Below are positions 25,463 to 33,310 of a DNA stretch of 64,000 nt, one piece after another. The notes under the pieces are model-generated. The model was not told the origin of the DNA, made no database searches, and saw only the letters and a program-made list of their open reading frames with translations. The first letter of the stretch is position 1, and the number at the start of each line of letters is the position of its first letter. A program made the translations under genes and the position numbers. The DNA comes from Leptolyngbya sp. NIES-3755 (lineage in GTDB: Bacteria; Cyanobacteriota; Cyanobacteriia; Leptolyngbyales; Leptolyngbyaceae): positions 5,155,030 through 5,219,029 of the forward strand of contig AP017308.1 in assembly GCA_001548435.1 (NCBI GenBank). Direction: 5' to 3'.

Positions 25463-25588
25463 GGAGGATAGCTCAGTGTGCAGTTGCAATTCTGAGTATC
25501 CTGAACTGAATCGATCGCGCTTTATCGATCGAAAAAACTCCCTCAACCCACCTCTCGTGCGTCATGTAGTTAGGAGAGGTTGCACTCA

Positions 25589-26224
25589 ATGAACGTTCAT
25601 TCCATGCTGGTACGACTCCAAGGAACACTCGGTCGTACTGATCTTGTCCAAAAAATGGTGCTGATTCCGCCATCGGGTGCGTCCCCAGCGGAAGTATCTG
25701 AGATCAATCTGGTCGTCGGATATTCTAATTCTCCAAGCAGTCAGACGGCGCTTGATTTGACGCTGTGGATTGCTCACCAAACTCGGTTAGCGACCGGGAA
25801 GCAAGTCACGGTTCAAGTCGTGTATGTCGTCGCTGATAGTGTGATGAATCGAATTTCCTCGTTTGATTCAGGTCGCAAGCCGAAAGAAAAACTGAAAGCG
25901 GAAGGCGAATGGCGAACCAGTCGAACCGCGATCGCAGAACTGGAAACGGCAACAAAGGCGCAATTCGGAACGGCGGAACTGTTTGAACAAGCCGATCGAA
26001 TTCTCTGGAATGCTCGCTGTATGGCGGAGGAATGGCGAGGCTCGTTGAAGACCCATTTGCGCTTTGGAACGGTTGCGAATGAGTTGAAAGCGGTTGTAGG
26101 CGCGGAGAAAGCTTCTTTACTGATTCTGGGTTGTGATTCACCGCAGCATCCGTTGATTCGACAATTGGGTAAATCGATCGCTTGCCCAGTGTTGGGAATT
26201 CCCTCAGTGTTGGAGACTGAGTAG
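25589..26224 (+). CDS. Universal stress protein family protein
   Basis: This 211-residue protein has the USP alpha/beta fold. EINLVVGYSNSPSSQTALDLTLWIA is strand 1 and helix 1. LLILGCDSPQHPLIRQLGKSIACPVLGIP near the C-terminus is the degenerate ATP-binding segment; the usual GxxGxSxS motif is replaced, so ATP binding is doubtful. I start at the ATG at 25589, nine bases after AGGAGAGG; an ATG at 25604 is possible. The c-di-AMP riboswitch upstream suggests a role in osmotic or potassium-related stress. Confidence 0.8.
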   Translation: MNVHSMLVRLQGTLGRTDLVQKMVLIPPSGASPAEVSEINLVVGYSNSPSSQTALDLTLWIAHQTRLATGKQVTVQVVYVVADSVMNRISSFDSGRKPKEKLKAEGEWRTSRTAIAELETATKAQFGTAELFEQADRILWNARCMAEEWRGSLKTHLRFGTVANELKAVVGAEKASLLILGCDSPQHPLIRQLGKSIACPVLGIPSVLETE

Positions 26225-26230
26225 AAATGT

Positions 26231-26258
26231 GCGGCAGATAAGTTGTTCTACCTGCCGC
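26231..26258. terminator. Hairpin between convergent genes
   Basis: GCGGCAG (26231-26237) and CTGCCGC (26252-26258) form a perfect 7-bp stem between the convergent USP and membrane protein genes. There is no strong T-run, so termination strength is uncertain. Confidence 0.4.
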
Positions 26259-26265
26259 GATTCGA

Positions 26266-26607
26266 TTAAATCGGCGATTGACCTGTTATCAACATTCGAT
26301 AGCCAATCGCGATTGATAAGAAAGAAGCCAGAAATTGCCAAAGGCTGGTCGGGTTCAAAATCGCTCGACCGCTGAAAAAAATCAGGACAATGCCAGCCGC
26401 GATCGGTATCCATCCTAAATTGCGATTGCGTCTAGGCAGAAACACTAACATCAAAGCGCCGCCGACGAGCGCGAGAATTGAACTATTTGCAGCAATTCCT
26501 CGCCACCAGTAGCCGTATCCGCCTGTAGTGAAGACAATTTTTTGCCCTAAGAAATAGACTCCAAAAATCAGGAGTCCAAGACCGAGTAGCCTCAAGAAAG
26601 TCCGCAT
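26266..26607 (-). CDS. Small membrane protein of unknown function
   Basis: This 113-residue protein has four hydrophobic segments: residues 3-22, 40-57, 66-83 and 89-106. A short basic loop (PRRNRN) lies after the second. I do not recognise the family. It ends next to a hairpin shared with the convergent USP gene and lies downstream of the CHAD gene on the same strand, 24 bp apart, so the two may be co-transcribed. Confidence 0.6.
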   Translation of the reverse strand: MRTFLRLLGLGLLIFGVYFLGQKIVFTTGGYGYWWRGIAANSSILALVGGALMLVFLPRRNRNLGWIPIAAGIVLIFFSGRAILNPTSLWQFLASFLSIAIGYRMLITGQSPI

Positions 26608-26631
26608 ATTCTGAGCATCAGAAACAATAGG

Positions 26632-27612
26632 CTAAGAATGCCCTGAACGCCCACTCGATTCAGTTTTGCAAATGAGTTTTCGCAGCCGAGTCCGGAAGTC
26701 TGGGTCTAAATATTTTTCTTGCAGCGATCGCCATTCTTGAAATGCGATCGTTCTTTTTTGTTCAAGCTGATCCGCAAAAATTGGGCAAAGTTTATCGATC
26801 GAGTCATCTAAATGCCGATCTAAGAATTCTTGCAGCACGACACTATCTTGAATCTGTCCTAAAACTTCTTGAATGTTTTGAAACTCTTGAACCTGCTTTT
26901 GATAGCTTTCACCATAAAAATCGGTAAAGAGTTCGGTTTGATAGCGCAATCGCTTCATTTGCTTGCGAAGATCGTGAAGTAAATCATCTTGTTTCAATTG
27001 CGATCGGATCGATTCTGAGGTGATTGGCGCAAAAATCTTTTCGTCCCCTGCAAACTCGACATCAATGAGCCAAGCGGGATGTAGAAGAATTTCAGTAATC
27101 AGCGGTAGCAAAATATCGGGCAGCACATCATGAATCGGTAATTGTGCGATCGCGCCTAATTTCGGCAATGCTAACCAGTCTTCCATCGCTTGCTTGAATT
27201 CGTCATATTTATCAGAGTTCAAGGTTTTTTGGACACGATGAAAATCTTGCGATCGCTGATGTTCCAATTTTTTCAGCGTCTGCTTCAAAGCTTTTTGTTC
27301 TACTTCTGGCAAATTTGTGTGAGATGTCAGTTCAAGTTTGAGAACGTCCAAATCGCGGACGGCTCCAAGAATTTGGGCAAATTTCCGAATTTTGGCATCG
27401 TTGACGGATTTGGGTAACTCAGTCGCGAATCCGAAGACTTGAATGGCAGTTCTGAGACGACGTAAACCGACGCGCATTTGATGAAGCGATTCCGGATCGC
27501 GATCGGCAAGCACATCCTCTTCGTGTTTCATTGCCTTGCGAAAATGTTTCTCGATCGCACGATGAGCAAAATGACTTAGAGCTTCTTGGGGCAATCTTAT
27601 TTGGAAATTCAT
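26632..27612 (-). CDS. CHAD domain protein
   Basis: This 326-residue, all-helical protein is a CHAD domain. The first signature (DPESLHQMRVGLRRLRTAIQ, residues 39-58) and the second (LHDLRKQMKRLRYQTELF) both have the conserved His and paired Arg/Lys residues expected to bind polyphosphate. CHAD proteins target polyphosphate granules; the catalytic CYTH partner often found beside them is not adjacent here. The start at 27612 (MNFQIRLPQEALSHFAHRA) gives the normal length. Confidence 0.9.
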   Translation of the reverse strand: MNFQIRLPQEALSHFAHRAIEKHFRKAMKHEEDVLADRDPESLHQMRVGLRRLRTAIQVFGFATELPKSVNDAKIRKFAQILGAVRDLDVLKLELTSHTNLPEVEQKALKQTLKKLEHQRSQDFHRVQKTLNSDKYDEFKQAMEDWLALPKLGAIAQLPIHDVLPDILLPLITEILLHPAWLIDVEFAGDEKIFAPITSESIRSQLKQDDLLHDLRKQMKRLRYQTELFTDFYGESYQKQVQEFQNIQEVLGQIQDSVVLQEFLDRHLDDSIDKLCPIFADQLEQKRTIAFQEWRSLQEKYLDPDFRTRLRKLICKTESSGRSGHS

Positions 27613-27777
27613 AGTCAGTTCTCAAACAGGGGTTATCAATTATTCTGAGTTTCTGACATCCAAAATTTGAAAACCTCTAGCTTTAGTTAATGATTCAAGT
27701 TTTAATCAAAGGAGAAACAAGGTATAAAAAAATATTCACTGGCGAAAGTAACCCTAGAAATAAAAGTGAGTCACCGA

Positions 27778-28443
27778 ATGAAACGCATTGTATTCTGCGA
27801 CTTTGACGGCACAATTACACAAACTGAAACATTTGTTGAAATGCTGAAATACTTTACACCCGTATTGGCAGAGCGATTACTACCAGAGATTTATGCGAAA
27901 CGCTTAACGTTACGGGAAGGTGTACGACGCTTTATTCAATCAATTCCATCGGTTCGATATAGAGAAATTATCGAATTCACACGAGCGCAACCCATTCGTC
28001 CAGGATTACTAGAATTCCTCGATTTTCTCGAAGCAGAAGAGATTCCGTTTGTTGTAATTTCTGGTGGATTACAAGGAATGGTGGAATCTGTTCTGAATCC
28101 GTTAAGAGATCGAATTCATGCGATTCATGCAATGGAAGTCGATACGAGAGGAACATTTTTGCAAGTGCATTCCGCTTACGAAAGTGGAACGGAACTCGTC
28201 GCAAAAGCGCAAATTATGGCGAAATATCAGGCAGATCAAACGATCGCGATCGGAGATTCGATCACGGATTTAAACATGGCATTATCCGCCTCGATCGTAT
28301 TTGCCCGATCGCCGCTCGATCGCTATTTAGAAGAACGCAACACGCCGTATATTCCTTGGAATGATTTCTTTGAAGTTCGCGATTATTTACGCGGTGCCTT
28401 TGGCGCTCGCTTTGCGAGTGCGTATTCTAAGCCGTTCCCTTGA
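27778..28443 (+). CDS. HAD-IB phosphatase, MtnX-like
   Basis: This 221-residue protein is a HAD-superfamily IB phosphatase. Motif I is FCDFDGTIT with both nucleophile and acid Asp. Motif II is VVISGGLQGM. Motif III/IV is AIGDSITDLNMA, with the metal-binding Asp residues. The closest recognised type is MtnX of methionine salvage (hydroxy-keto-methylthiopentenyl phosphate phosphatase), but no mtn genes lie nearby. A GTG at 27766 would add four residues. The C-terminus overlaps the end of the convergent permease gene by 17 bp. Confidence 0.75.
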   Translation: MKRIVFCDFDGTITQTETFVEMLKYFTPVLAERLLPEIYAKRLTLREGVRRFIQSIPSVRYREIIEFTRAQPIRPGLLEFLDFLEAEEIPFVVISGGLQGMVESVLNPLRDRIHAIHAMEVDTRGTFLQVHSAYESGTELVAKAQIMAKYQADQTIAIGDSITDLNMALSASIVFARSPLDRYLEERNTPYIPWNDFFEVRDYLRGAFGARFASAYSKPFP

Positions 28444-29365
28444 ACAATCCTTGCGGACGCACTAACAGCACAATCACCATAATCAGCAGTGCAATTCCTA
28501 ATTTGTATTGGGCTGTAAAAAGTCTGGTATTGATAATGAATTGTGCGATCGGATTCGATGCAACTGGAATCAGAAGATCGGAAATCCCAGCCCCGACTTC
28601 TTGAGCCAGTCCGATAATGAGTCCACCCGCGATCGCGCCGTAAGGATTTCCAATTCCACCTAGAATCACCGAAGCAAACAGCGGCAAAATCAAGAACCAT
28701 CCCATATTCGGACGTACTGCCTCCACCAATCCCAACATACTGCCACCGAGCGCGGTCAATCCGCCCGCAATAATCCAAGTCCAAAGCACAACGCGATCGA
28801 CATTAATCCCAGTCGTTCTCGCCAAATCTAGATCGTCAGCCACTGCCCGCATCGCTTTCCCGATTTTGGTATTTTGCAGCAAATAATGAAGTCCCGCGAT
28901 CGCAATCACTGCCAGAACAATCACCACAATTTGATTAAACGGAATTGTGATTCCACCAAACGACAAAGCCCGCGCAACAGGCAGATTGTACCGTTGGTTG
29001 CCGCCACCCCAGACGAAAATAATGCCATTCCGAATAAAGAGTGCAAGCCCGATCGAGATAATGATCAGCGTGGTTGCAGTCGCTCGTTTTTTCCGCATCG
29101 GAGACCAAAGAAGCGCTTCACCGAGTAGCGTCATCCCGATTGTTGCGATCGCAGAAAAGACCATCGACACCCAGATATTGATGCCAAACGTATTAAATAG
29201 CAGCGTAAAATAAGCGCCCATCGTCATAAAATCGCCATGAGCAAAATTCGACAGCCGCAGGATTCCATAGCTTAGCGTTAAGCCAACCGCAGAAAGGGCG
29301 ATGATACTCCCGACCGAAATTCCGTTGACGATTAACTGGATCAGTTGGCTAAAAAAAGCATCCAT
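28427..29365 (-). CDS. natD: LivH/NatD-type branched or neutral amino-acid ABC permease
   Basis: This 312-residue permease has about eight membrane helices and the LivH-type loop RTTGINVDRVVLWTWIIAGGLTALGGSMLG, of which the conserved part spans about residues 200-230. It starts MDAFFSQLIQLIVNGISVGS at 29365; codons upstream overlap a terminator and are not coding. In Anabaena the NatD permease works with NatC, NatA, NatE and a binding protein, in a system whose genes are scattered. No partner gene lies in this window. The substrate assignment is by family only. Confidence 0.8.
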   Translation of the reverse strand: MDAFFSQLIQLIVNGISVGSIIALSAVGLTLSYGILRLSNFAHGDFMTMGAYFTLLFNTFGINIWVSMVFSAIATIGMTLLGEALLWSPMRKKRATATTLIIISIGLALFIRNGIIFVWGGGNQRYNLPVARALSFGGITIPFNQIVVIVLAVIAIAGLHYLLQNTKIGKAMRAVADDLDLARTTGINVDRVVLWTWIIAGGLTALGGSMLGLVEAVRPNMGWFLILPLFASVILGGIGNPYGAIAGGLIIGLAQEVGAGISDLLIPVASNPIAQFIINTRLFTAQYKLGIALLIMVIVLLVRPQGLFKGTA

Positions 29366-29440
29366 GCGTGGCACTTGCAATACGATATCGCTTGATTGTG
29401 CCTGAATTGAGGTGAATTTGGGAAGGGTTCTAAAAATTTG

Positions 29441-29475
29441 CAATAAAAAAGCAGTCCCTACCCGGTTTGGACTGC
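29441..29475 (-). terminator. Intrinsic terminator of purN
   Basis: On the minus strand GCAGTCC and GGACTGC (29469-29475 and 29451-29457) form a perfect 7-bp stem, followed by TTTTTTATT. It lies 71 bp past the purN stop and just before the natD start. Confidence 0.8.
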
Positions 29476-29545
29476 CCTTGTGTTAGACGATGAGCTTCTC
29501 AATCTGTATACATCTTGCCGTCTCCAAAAGGAATTCACATCATCC

Positions 29546-30190
29546 TTAAGACTGATGCCCATCATCATCAGTAACGGAATGTATCGCAGCGATCGCAATT
29601 GCGGCTGGATAAATCCGATGCTCTTGCGCGTGAATCCGATTCTGTAAGGCTTCGACGGTATCATCCTCCATCACCGGAACGGCTGCCTGTATGATAATTT
29701 TTCCGCTATCCACTTCTGGAACGACCAAATGCACAGTGCAGCCTGTGAGTTTAACTCCCGCTTGAAGGGCTTGCTCTACGGCGCGATTTCCTTTAAAGCT
29801 CGGTAGCAAACTGGGGTGAATGTTGAGAATACGATCGCGAAATGCCTCAATCAAAACAGGTGTGACAATCCGCATCCATCCCGCCATGATCACCCACTCG
29901 ACGGAATGCTGCTTGAGAGAATCGACGATCGCTTGATCCAAATCTTCTCGACTGGCAAACTCTCGATGATTGAGTAAGACCGATGGAACGCCGAAACGGT
30001 TCGCTCGATCGACCACTTTTGCACCCGGATTGTTATAAATCACGACCTGCACTTCTGCATTCAAGTGCCCATCTTGGATCGATTGTGCGATCGCTTCAAA
30101 GTTGCTGCCACTTCCAGAAGCCATCACACCCAGTTTGAGACGGGGATGGGGCGGAAACTCAGCGAAATCAGGAGAAATCAGCGCAACCAT
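29546..30190 (-). CDS. purN: Phosphoribosylglycinamide formyltransferase
   Basis: This 214-residue enzyme formylates GAR with 10-formyl-tetrahydrofolate in purine synthesis. LGVMASGSGSNFEAI is the phosphate-binding start. MRIVTPVLIEAF leads to the catalytic ILNIHPSLLPSFKG (Asn, His). GCTVHLVVPEVDSGKIIIQ carries the essential Asp. The N-terminus has an extra 17 residues before the core. It has its own terminator and no purine genes next to it, as usual for cyanobacteria. Confidence 0.95.
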   Translation of the reverse strand: MVALISPDFAEFPPHPRLKLGVMASGSGSNFEAIAQSIQDGHLNAEVQVVIYNNPGAKVVDRANRFGVPSVLLNHREFASREDLDQAIVDSLKQHSVEWVIMAGWMRIVTPVLIEAFRDRILNIHPSLLPSFKGNRAVEQALQAGVKLTGCTVHLVVPEVDSGKIIIQAAVPVMEDDTVEALQNRIHAQEHRIYPAAIAIAAIHSVTDDDGHQS

Positions 30191-30257
30191 GAGAGCTTTC
30201 TAAAAAACAGGTTCTCAGTGTAACGTGACGGGAGCGATCGAAACTAGAAACTCTTCC

Positions 30258-31121
30258 TTAAAAGTCGATCGCTTCTGAGCCAATCCCACATCGAATCGAC
30301 TCTCTTGCAAGAATCCCATTTGGTGAATCAGGAACTTTCGGCATCGGGGGAGCAATCCGAGACGGGCGAACCGACTGGCAAACTTTGGTCGCTCCGAAAT
30401 CTTGACCCTCGGTTGGAAATTTCAAGACGACCGCGATATAACTTCTCAGATTGTCTTTGTTTGGACGGGCAATCAACGTTAAACGATCCGAGGCAGCTTG
30501 TAGTTGATATCGATAATTTTGAGTTGTACCGTTACTGAGTCCTAGTCGAGCCAGCGTCGGGAACTGCTGCGTTTCTACAGAGTGATAGAGAGAAGATAGC
30601 GCCAAGTTCTGCATCACTAAGCGTCCTTCCCCATCGGTTGATTGTTCGACTTGTTTCAGTTTGGCAGCATCGGGGAACACGATCGCACTGTCTGAAAATT
30701 TCGCGAGTTCCACAGGCTCACTAAATTGGGTCGGTCTTGGCTTGCCGGGTTCTAAATTCTTGAAATGAACTCGCAGCCGACCAGGGTTTGGAAACTCGAA
30801 AATGGTGGAAAGGGGTTGCTTGTCTCGTTCTGATCTGGGTCTTTCAAGTCTGAAATCGAGGTGCATCGGTTTCGGTTTGGTATCGATCGAGTAATTCATC
30901 GAAAATGCCATCCGAGTTTGAGCATCGAATCCAATCTGAAACGTAACGATCGTCTTGCCAGATGGAGAAAACCACATTCCGATTGGAACTTCGGGGCGGA
31001 TGACTTTTCCTTCCCAGCGTCCGACTAACTGCTGAGCTTCATTCGATTGTGAAAGTGCAATCGAACTTGGGCAGACGATCGCAACACATAAAGCTCCAAA
31101 CCATCTAACTTTTCTAAGCAT
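30258..31121 (-). CDS. Secreted protein with pilin-like C-terminal domain
   Basis: This 287-residue protein has an N-terminal signal peptide (residues 1-25). A beta-rich middle domain (LVGRWEGKVIRPEVPIGMWF) looks lipocalin- or avidin-like in its repeated strands. The last 90 residues (YRYQLQAASDRLTLIARPN ... SYIAVV ... CQSVRPSRIAPP ... SIRCGIGSEAIDF) resemble the C-terminal domain of cyanobacterial type IV pilin-like proteins, with its two Cys. There is no prepilin cleavage motif, so it is not itself a pilin. Function is unknown. Confidence 0.6.
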   Translation of the reverse strand: MLRKVRWFGALCVAIVCPSSIALSQSNEAQQLVGRWEGKVIRPEVPIGMWFSPSGKTIVTFQIGFDAQTRMAFSMNYSIDTKPKPMHLDFRLERPRSERDKQPLSTIFEFPNPGRLRVHFKNLEPGKPRPTQFSEPVELAKFSDSAIVFPDAAKLKQVEQSTDGEGRLVMQNLALSSLYHSVETQQFPTLARLGLSNGTTQNYRYQLQAASDRLTLIARPNKDNLRSYIAVVLKFPTEGQDFGATKVCQSVRPSRIAPPMPKVPDSPNGILARESIRCGIGSEAIDF

Positions 31122-31179
31122 CGTCTAACTCACAGATTCATTTGTCCTAAAATAGCCGTTATTCGTTTCAGCGATCAAT

Positions 31180-32082
31180 ATGCTTCTTAATTCCACTAAA
31201 GTCAAATCAGACTCCGGATTCTCGCGCTTGCTAGATCGAGAAGCGATCGCGGCTTGGATTTTTCTTGCACCTGCGCTGATTTTGCTGAGTGTATTTGTGC
31301 TTTATCCGATCGCGTACCTGTGCTATCTCAGTTTCACAACTGGCAGCTTTACACGGGCGGGAGTTCGCTGGATCGGATTGCGAAATTATTGGCGATTGTT
31401 GGTCAGTCCCGATTTTTGGCAGGTGATTGGAAATACGGTGTATTTTACGATCGCGACTCTAATTCCCAGTTTGATCATTCCATTGGGTTTAGCAGTGTTG
31501 CTGAATCAATCTATCAAGTTTCGCGGATTGTTGAGAGCAGCGTACTTTATACCATCCATTACCTCTCTCGTTGCGGTTGGATTAGGATTTCGCTGGCTAT
31601 TTCAAACCGATGGCGTGATCAATCAATGGCTTAATGCAATTCACATTCCTGCAATTCCTTGGTTGCAGAGTACCGTTTGGGCAATGCCCGTTCTGATTCT
31701 CCTAAGTATCTGGAAACAGATCGGATTCAATATGGTGGTGTTCTTAGCAGGACTGCAAACGATTCCGATCAGTCGATATGAAGCGGCGGAATTAGATGGC
31801 GCGAACGGTTGGCAAAAGTTTCGATACATCACCCTGCCGGGATTGAAATCAACGATCGTATTTGTCACGGTGACGACTGCGATCTTTACGCTCAGAAGTT
31901 TCGAGCAAGTTTATGTGATCACAGGAGGGGGTCCCATGAATTCGACAAACCTGCTCGTTTACTTCATTTACGATCAAGCTTTTGCTCAATTCGATTTTGG
32001 ATATGCAGCAGCGGCAGCAACGATTTTATTGCTGATTGCGCTTTTACTGGTGTACTGGCAATTAAGAACAACCGAAGACTAA
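31180..32082 (+). CDS. Sugar-type ABC transporter permease (MalF/UgpA-like)
   Basis: This 300-residue permease has six membrane helices and the conserved EAA loop (YEAAELDGANGWQKFRYITLP), which contacts the ATPase. It belongs to the carbohydrate uptake (CUT1) group. In cyanobacteria such lone permeases include GgtC for glucosylglycerol and others for sucrose or trehalose. The partner permease, ATPase and binding protein are not in the window. Its stop overlaps by 4 bp the end of a convergent 57-residue gene. Confidence 0.88.
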   Translation: MLLNSTKVKSDSGFSRLLDREAIAAWIFLAPALILLSVFVLYPIAYLCYLSFTTGSFTRAGVRWIGLRNYWRLLVSPDFWQVIGNTVYFTIATLIPSLIIPLGLAVLLNQSIKFRGLLRAAYFIPSITSLVAVGLGFRWLFQTDGVINQWLNAIHIPAIPWLQSTVWAMPVLILLSIWKQIGFNMVVFLAGLQTIPISRYEAAELDGANGWQKFRYITLPGLKSTIVFVTVTTAIFTLRSFEQVYVITGGGPMNSTNLLVYFIYDQAFAQFDFGYAAAAATILLLIALLLVYWQLRTTED

Positions 32083-32252
32083 GCATCCGGAAAGGTTTGC
32101 TTAAACTCATCAATCAAAATATCCATTTCTTCGAGTGCCTGATTCACATCGATTCGCAATGAGCCTAAATTCGGCTGTTCCATTAGTTTCAGGAGCGATT
32201 CCCGCTTGCCCTCGATCAGCTTAATCCGTTCTTTAATGGTTTCGGCATCCAT
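32079..32252 (-). CDS. 57-residue conserved-looking helical protein
   Basis: A short gene reads MDAETIKERIKLIEGKRES and ends DEFKQTFPDA, with stop TAG at 32079-32081. GAGG lies about 8-10 bases before the ATG at 32252. The product is predicted to be one helical hairpin with heptad-like leucines and isoleucines, acidic overall. Codon use is like that of the neighbours. I do not recognise a family. It converges with the sugar permease gene, overlapping its stop by 4 bp. Confidence 0.6.
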   Translation of the reverse strand: MDAETIKERIKLIEGKRESLLKLMEQPNLGSLRIDVNQALEEMDILIDEFKQTFPDA

Positions 32253-32501
32253 ACTGAAATTCCTCTAAGTACGATCGCGCTTAATCATGACTAAATGTTA
32301 AGCTTCCCTCAATTTTAATCGGATTCGCTGGAATCTGAATAACTCCTGATAAATCAGGCTTTTCCGTATTTCTACCTTTTGGTAGATTAAATTTGCCTGA
32401 AAATTTACACGAAAACTTCATAAATCTCGATAGGAGTAATCCGGTCTGTGGGTAAAGTAATGTGTACTGTTCCATTAGTGTCACCCCGGAAGATATTAGA
32501 T

Positions 32502-32747
32502 ATGGGAAGAAAAAAACAACCCCCGATTTGGATCGTTGTACTGATCTGTAGTGCTACAGGTGTTGTATTAGGTGGGTCGGCAAGCTGGGCAGAAAGTAGC
32601 CAGTGTTTGCAGGATAAAGTGGTCACAAATCAGTGCTTGACTCAAGATCCCGTGAGAAAAACAGGGGAAGGAATGTTTGCAGGAATGTTGGCGGGTGCGG
32701 GTGGAGCGATCGGCGCAACCTGGAGCCAGTGGAACCGCAAATCTTAG
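32502..32747 (+). CDS. Small exported or membrane protein, glycine-rich end
   Basis: This 81-residue product starts MGRKKQPPIWIVVLICSATG, has a hydrophobic helix ending GGSASWAES (a possible signal peptidase site), two Cys (SSQCLQDKVV, TNQCLTQ) and a glycine/alanine-rich C-terminus (GMFAGMLAGAGGAIGATW) like a glycine-zipper. An earlier ATG at 32448 is less likely since its leader is not hydrophobic. No family is recognised. Confidence 0.5.
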   Translation: MGRKKQPPIWIVVLICSATGVVLGGSASWAESSQCLQDKVVTNQCLTQDPVRKTGEGMFAGMLAGAGGAIGATWSQWNRKS

Positions 32748-32880
32748 TTCGGCAACTTGTGTAGAATCATTGCCTTGGGGTCTGTGAAGTTCCGTGGCTC
32801 GTTCATCTGTGAGTCTGCCTAGCGTTAACTCGCCTATCAAGATTCACAAAGACTCACCTTATAAAGCACTCTCCAAAAAC

Positions 32881-32909
32881 TTCCCAACTCTAAATAGAAC
32901 CGCTACAAT
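32881..32909 (+). promoter_or_regulatory. Promoter of the 6S-like RNA
   Basis: TTCCCA (32881-32886) and TACAAT (32904-32909) are 17 bp apart and point to a start near 32916, exactly where the 5' arm of the structured RNA begins. Confidence 0.55.
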
Positions 32910-32915
32910 GATTGA

Positions 32916-33102
32916 AGGATTTGCTGCGGCGTTGGTGACTGCCAACAATGTTTTATGATCTATGTTTTTTGAATCTGGGAGTCCAACAAGGCTGATGGCA
33001 GTAGACCGAGCTTGTACTCGGAAACTTTAAATCCGCCACTTTCGACACCCACCTGGTTTTAACCAGGTCAAAAGCTGAGGTAAGACGGCGCTGCGGTATC
33101 CT
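32916..33102 (+). ncRNA. ssaA: Probable 6S RNA
   Basis: The interval is 187 nt, matching the roughly 185-nt cyanobacterial 6S RNA. The 5' end AGGATTTGCTGCGGCG pairs with the 3' end CGGCGCTGCGGTATCCT in a closing stem broken by small internal loops, typical of 6S. Inside are ACTGCCA/TGGCAGT, CCGAG/CTCGG and an 18-nt hairpin ACCTGGTTTTAACCAGGT. A promoter lies at the right distance upstream and a terminator follows. 6S RNA binds RNA polymerase holoenzyme and adjusts promoter use. Identity rests on size, structure and flanking signals, so another structured RNA is possible. Confidence 0.55.
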
Positions 33103-33111
33103 ACTTCTTGA

Positions 33112-33140
33112 TCCCTTGCTAAGTTAGTGAGGGAATTTTT
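33112..33140 (+). terminator. Intrinsic terminator of the 6S-like RNA
   Basis: TCCCTTGC (33112-33119) pairs with GTGAGGGA (33127-33134) using G-T pairs, followed by ATTTTT. It lies just past the 3' arm of the structured RNA. Confidence 0.65.
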
Positions 33141-33143
33141 ATT

Positions 33144-33269
33144 GCCAAAATTCAGCGTGTTAATAATTATTGTAAAAACAAACTTTTGAACGAGCTTTGT
33201 GCAGAAAATATTTCAATTAAGAATTTAAAAAGATCTCCCGATCGAAACATTTAATTTCTGCATTTTGGC
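33144..33269. repeat. AT-rich 126-bp element with terminal inverted repeats
   Basis: GCCAAAATTCAG (33144-33155) is matched by CTGCATTTTGGC (33258-33269), 11 of 12 pairs. The inside is much more AT-rich than its surroundings and has no gene. It could be a small non-autonomous element or a control region for the peptidase gene. No target duplication is evident. Confidence 0.35.
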
Positions 33270-33310
33270 GCAAGAAATCCAGAATAAATTATTACGAGAA
33301 TGAGCTAGTC

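Noticed and set aside
28390-28425. Inverted repeat GGCGCTCGC...GCGAGTGC inside the end of the phosphatase gene
   Set aside because: It may be a shared hairpin for the two convergent genes, but it is short and fully inside coding sequence, so I did not call a terminator.
32281-32626. Two overlapping minus-strand frames (GDTNGTVHITLPTDRITPIE and GKFNLPKGRNTEKPDLSGV) that look like one protein broken by a frameshift
   Set aside because: They overlap the plus-strand small gene at 32502, no family is recognised, and neither frame alone is convincing. A search for homologues of the joined peptide would decide.
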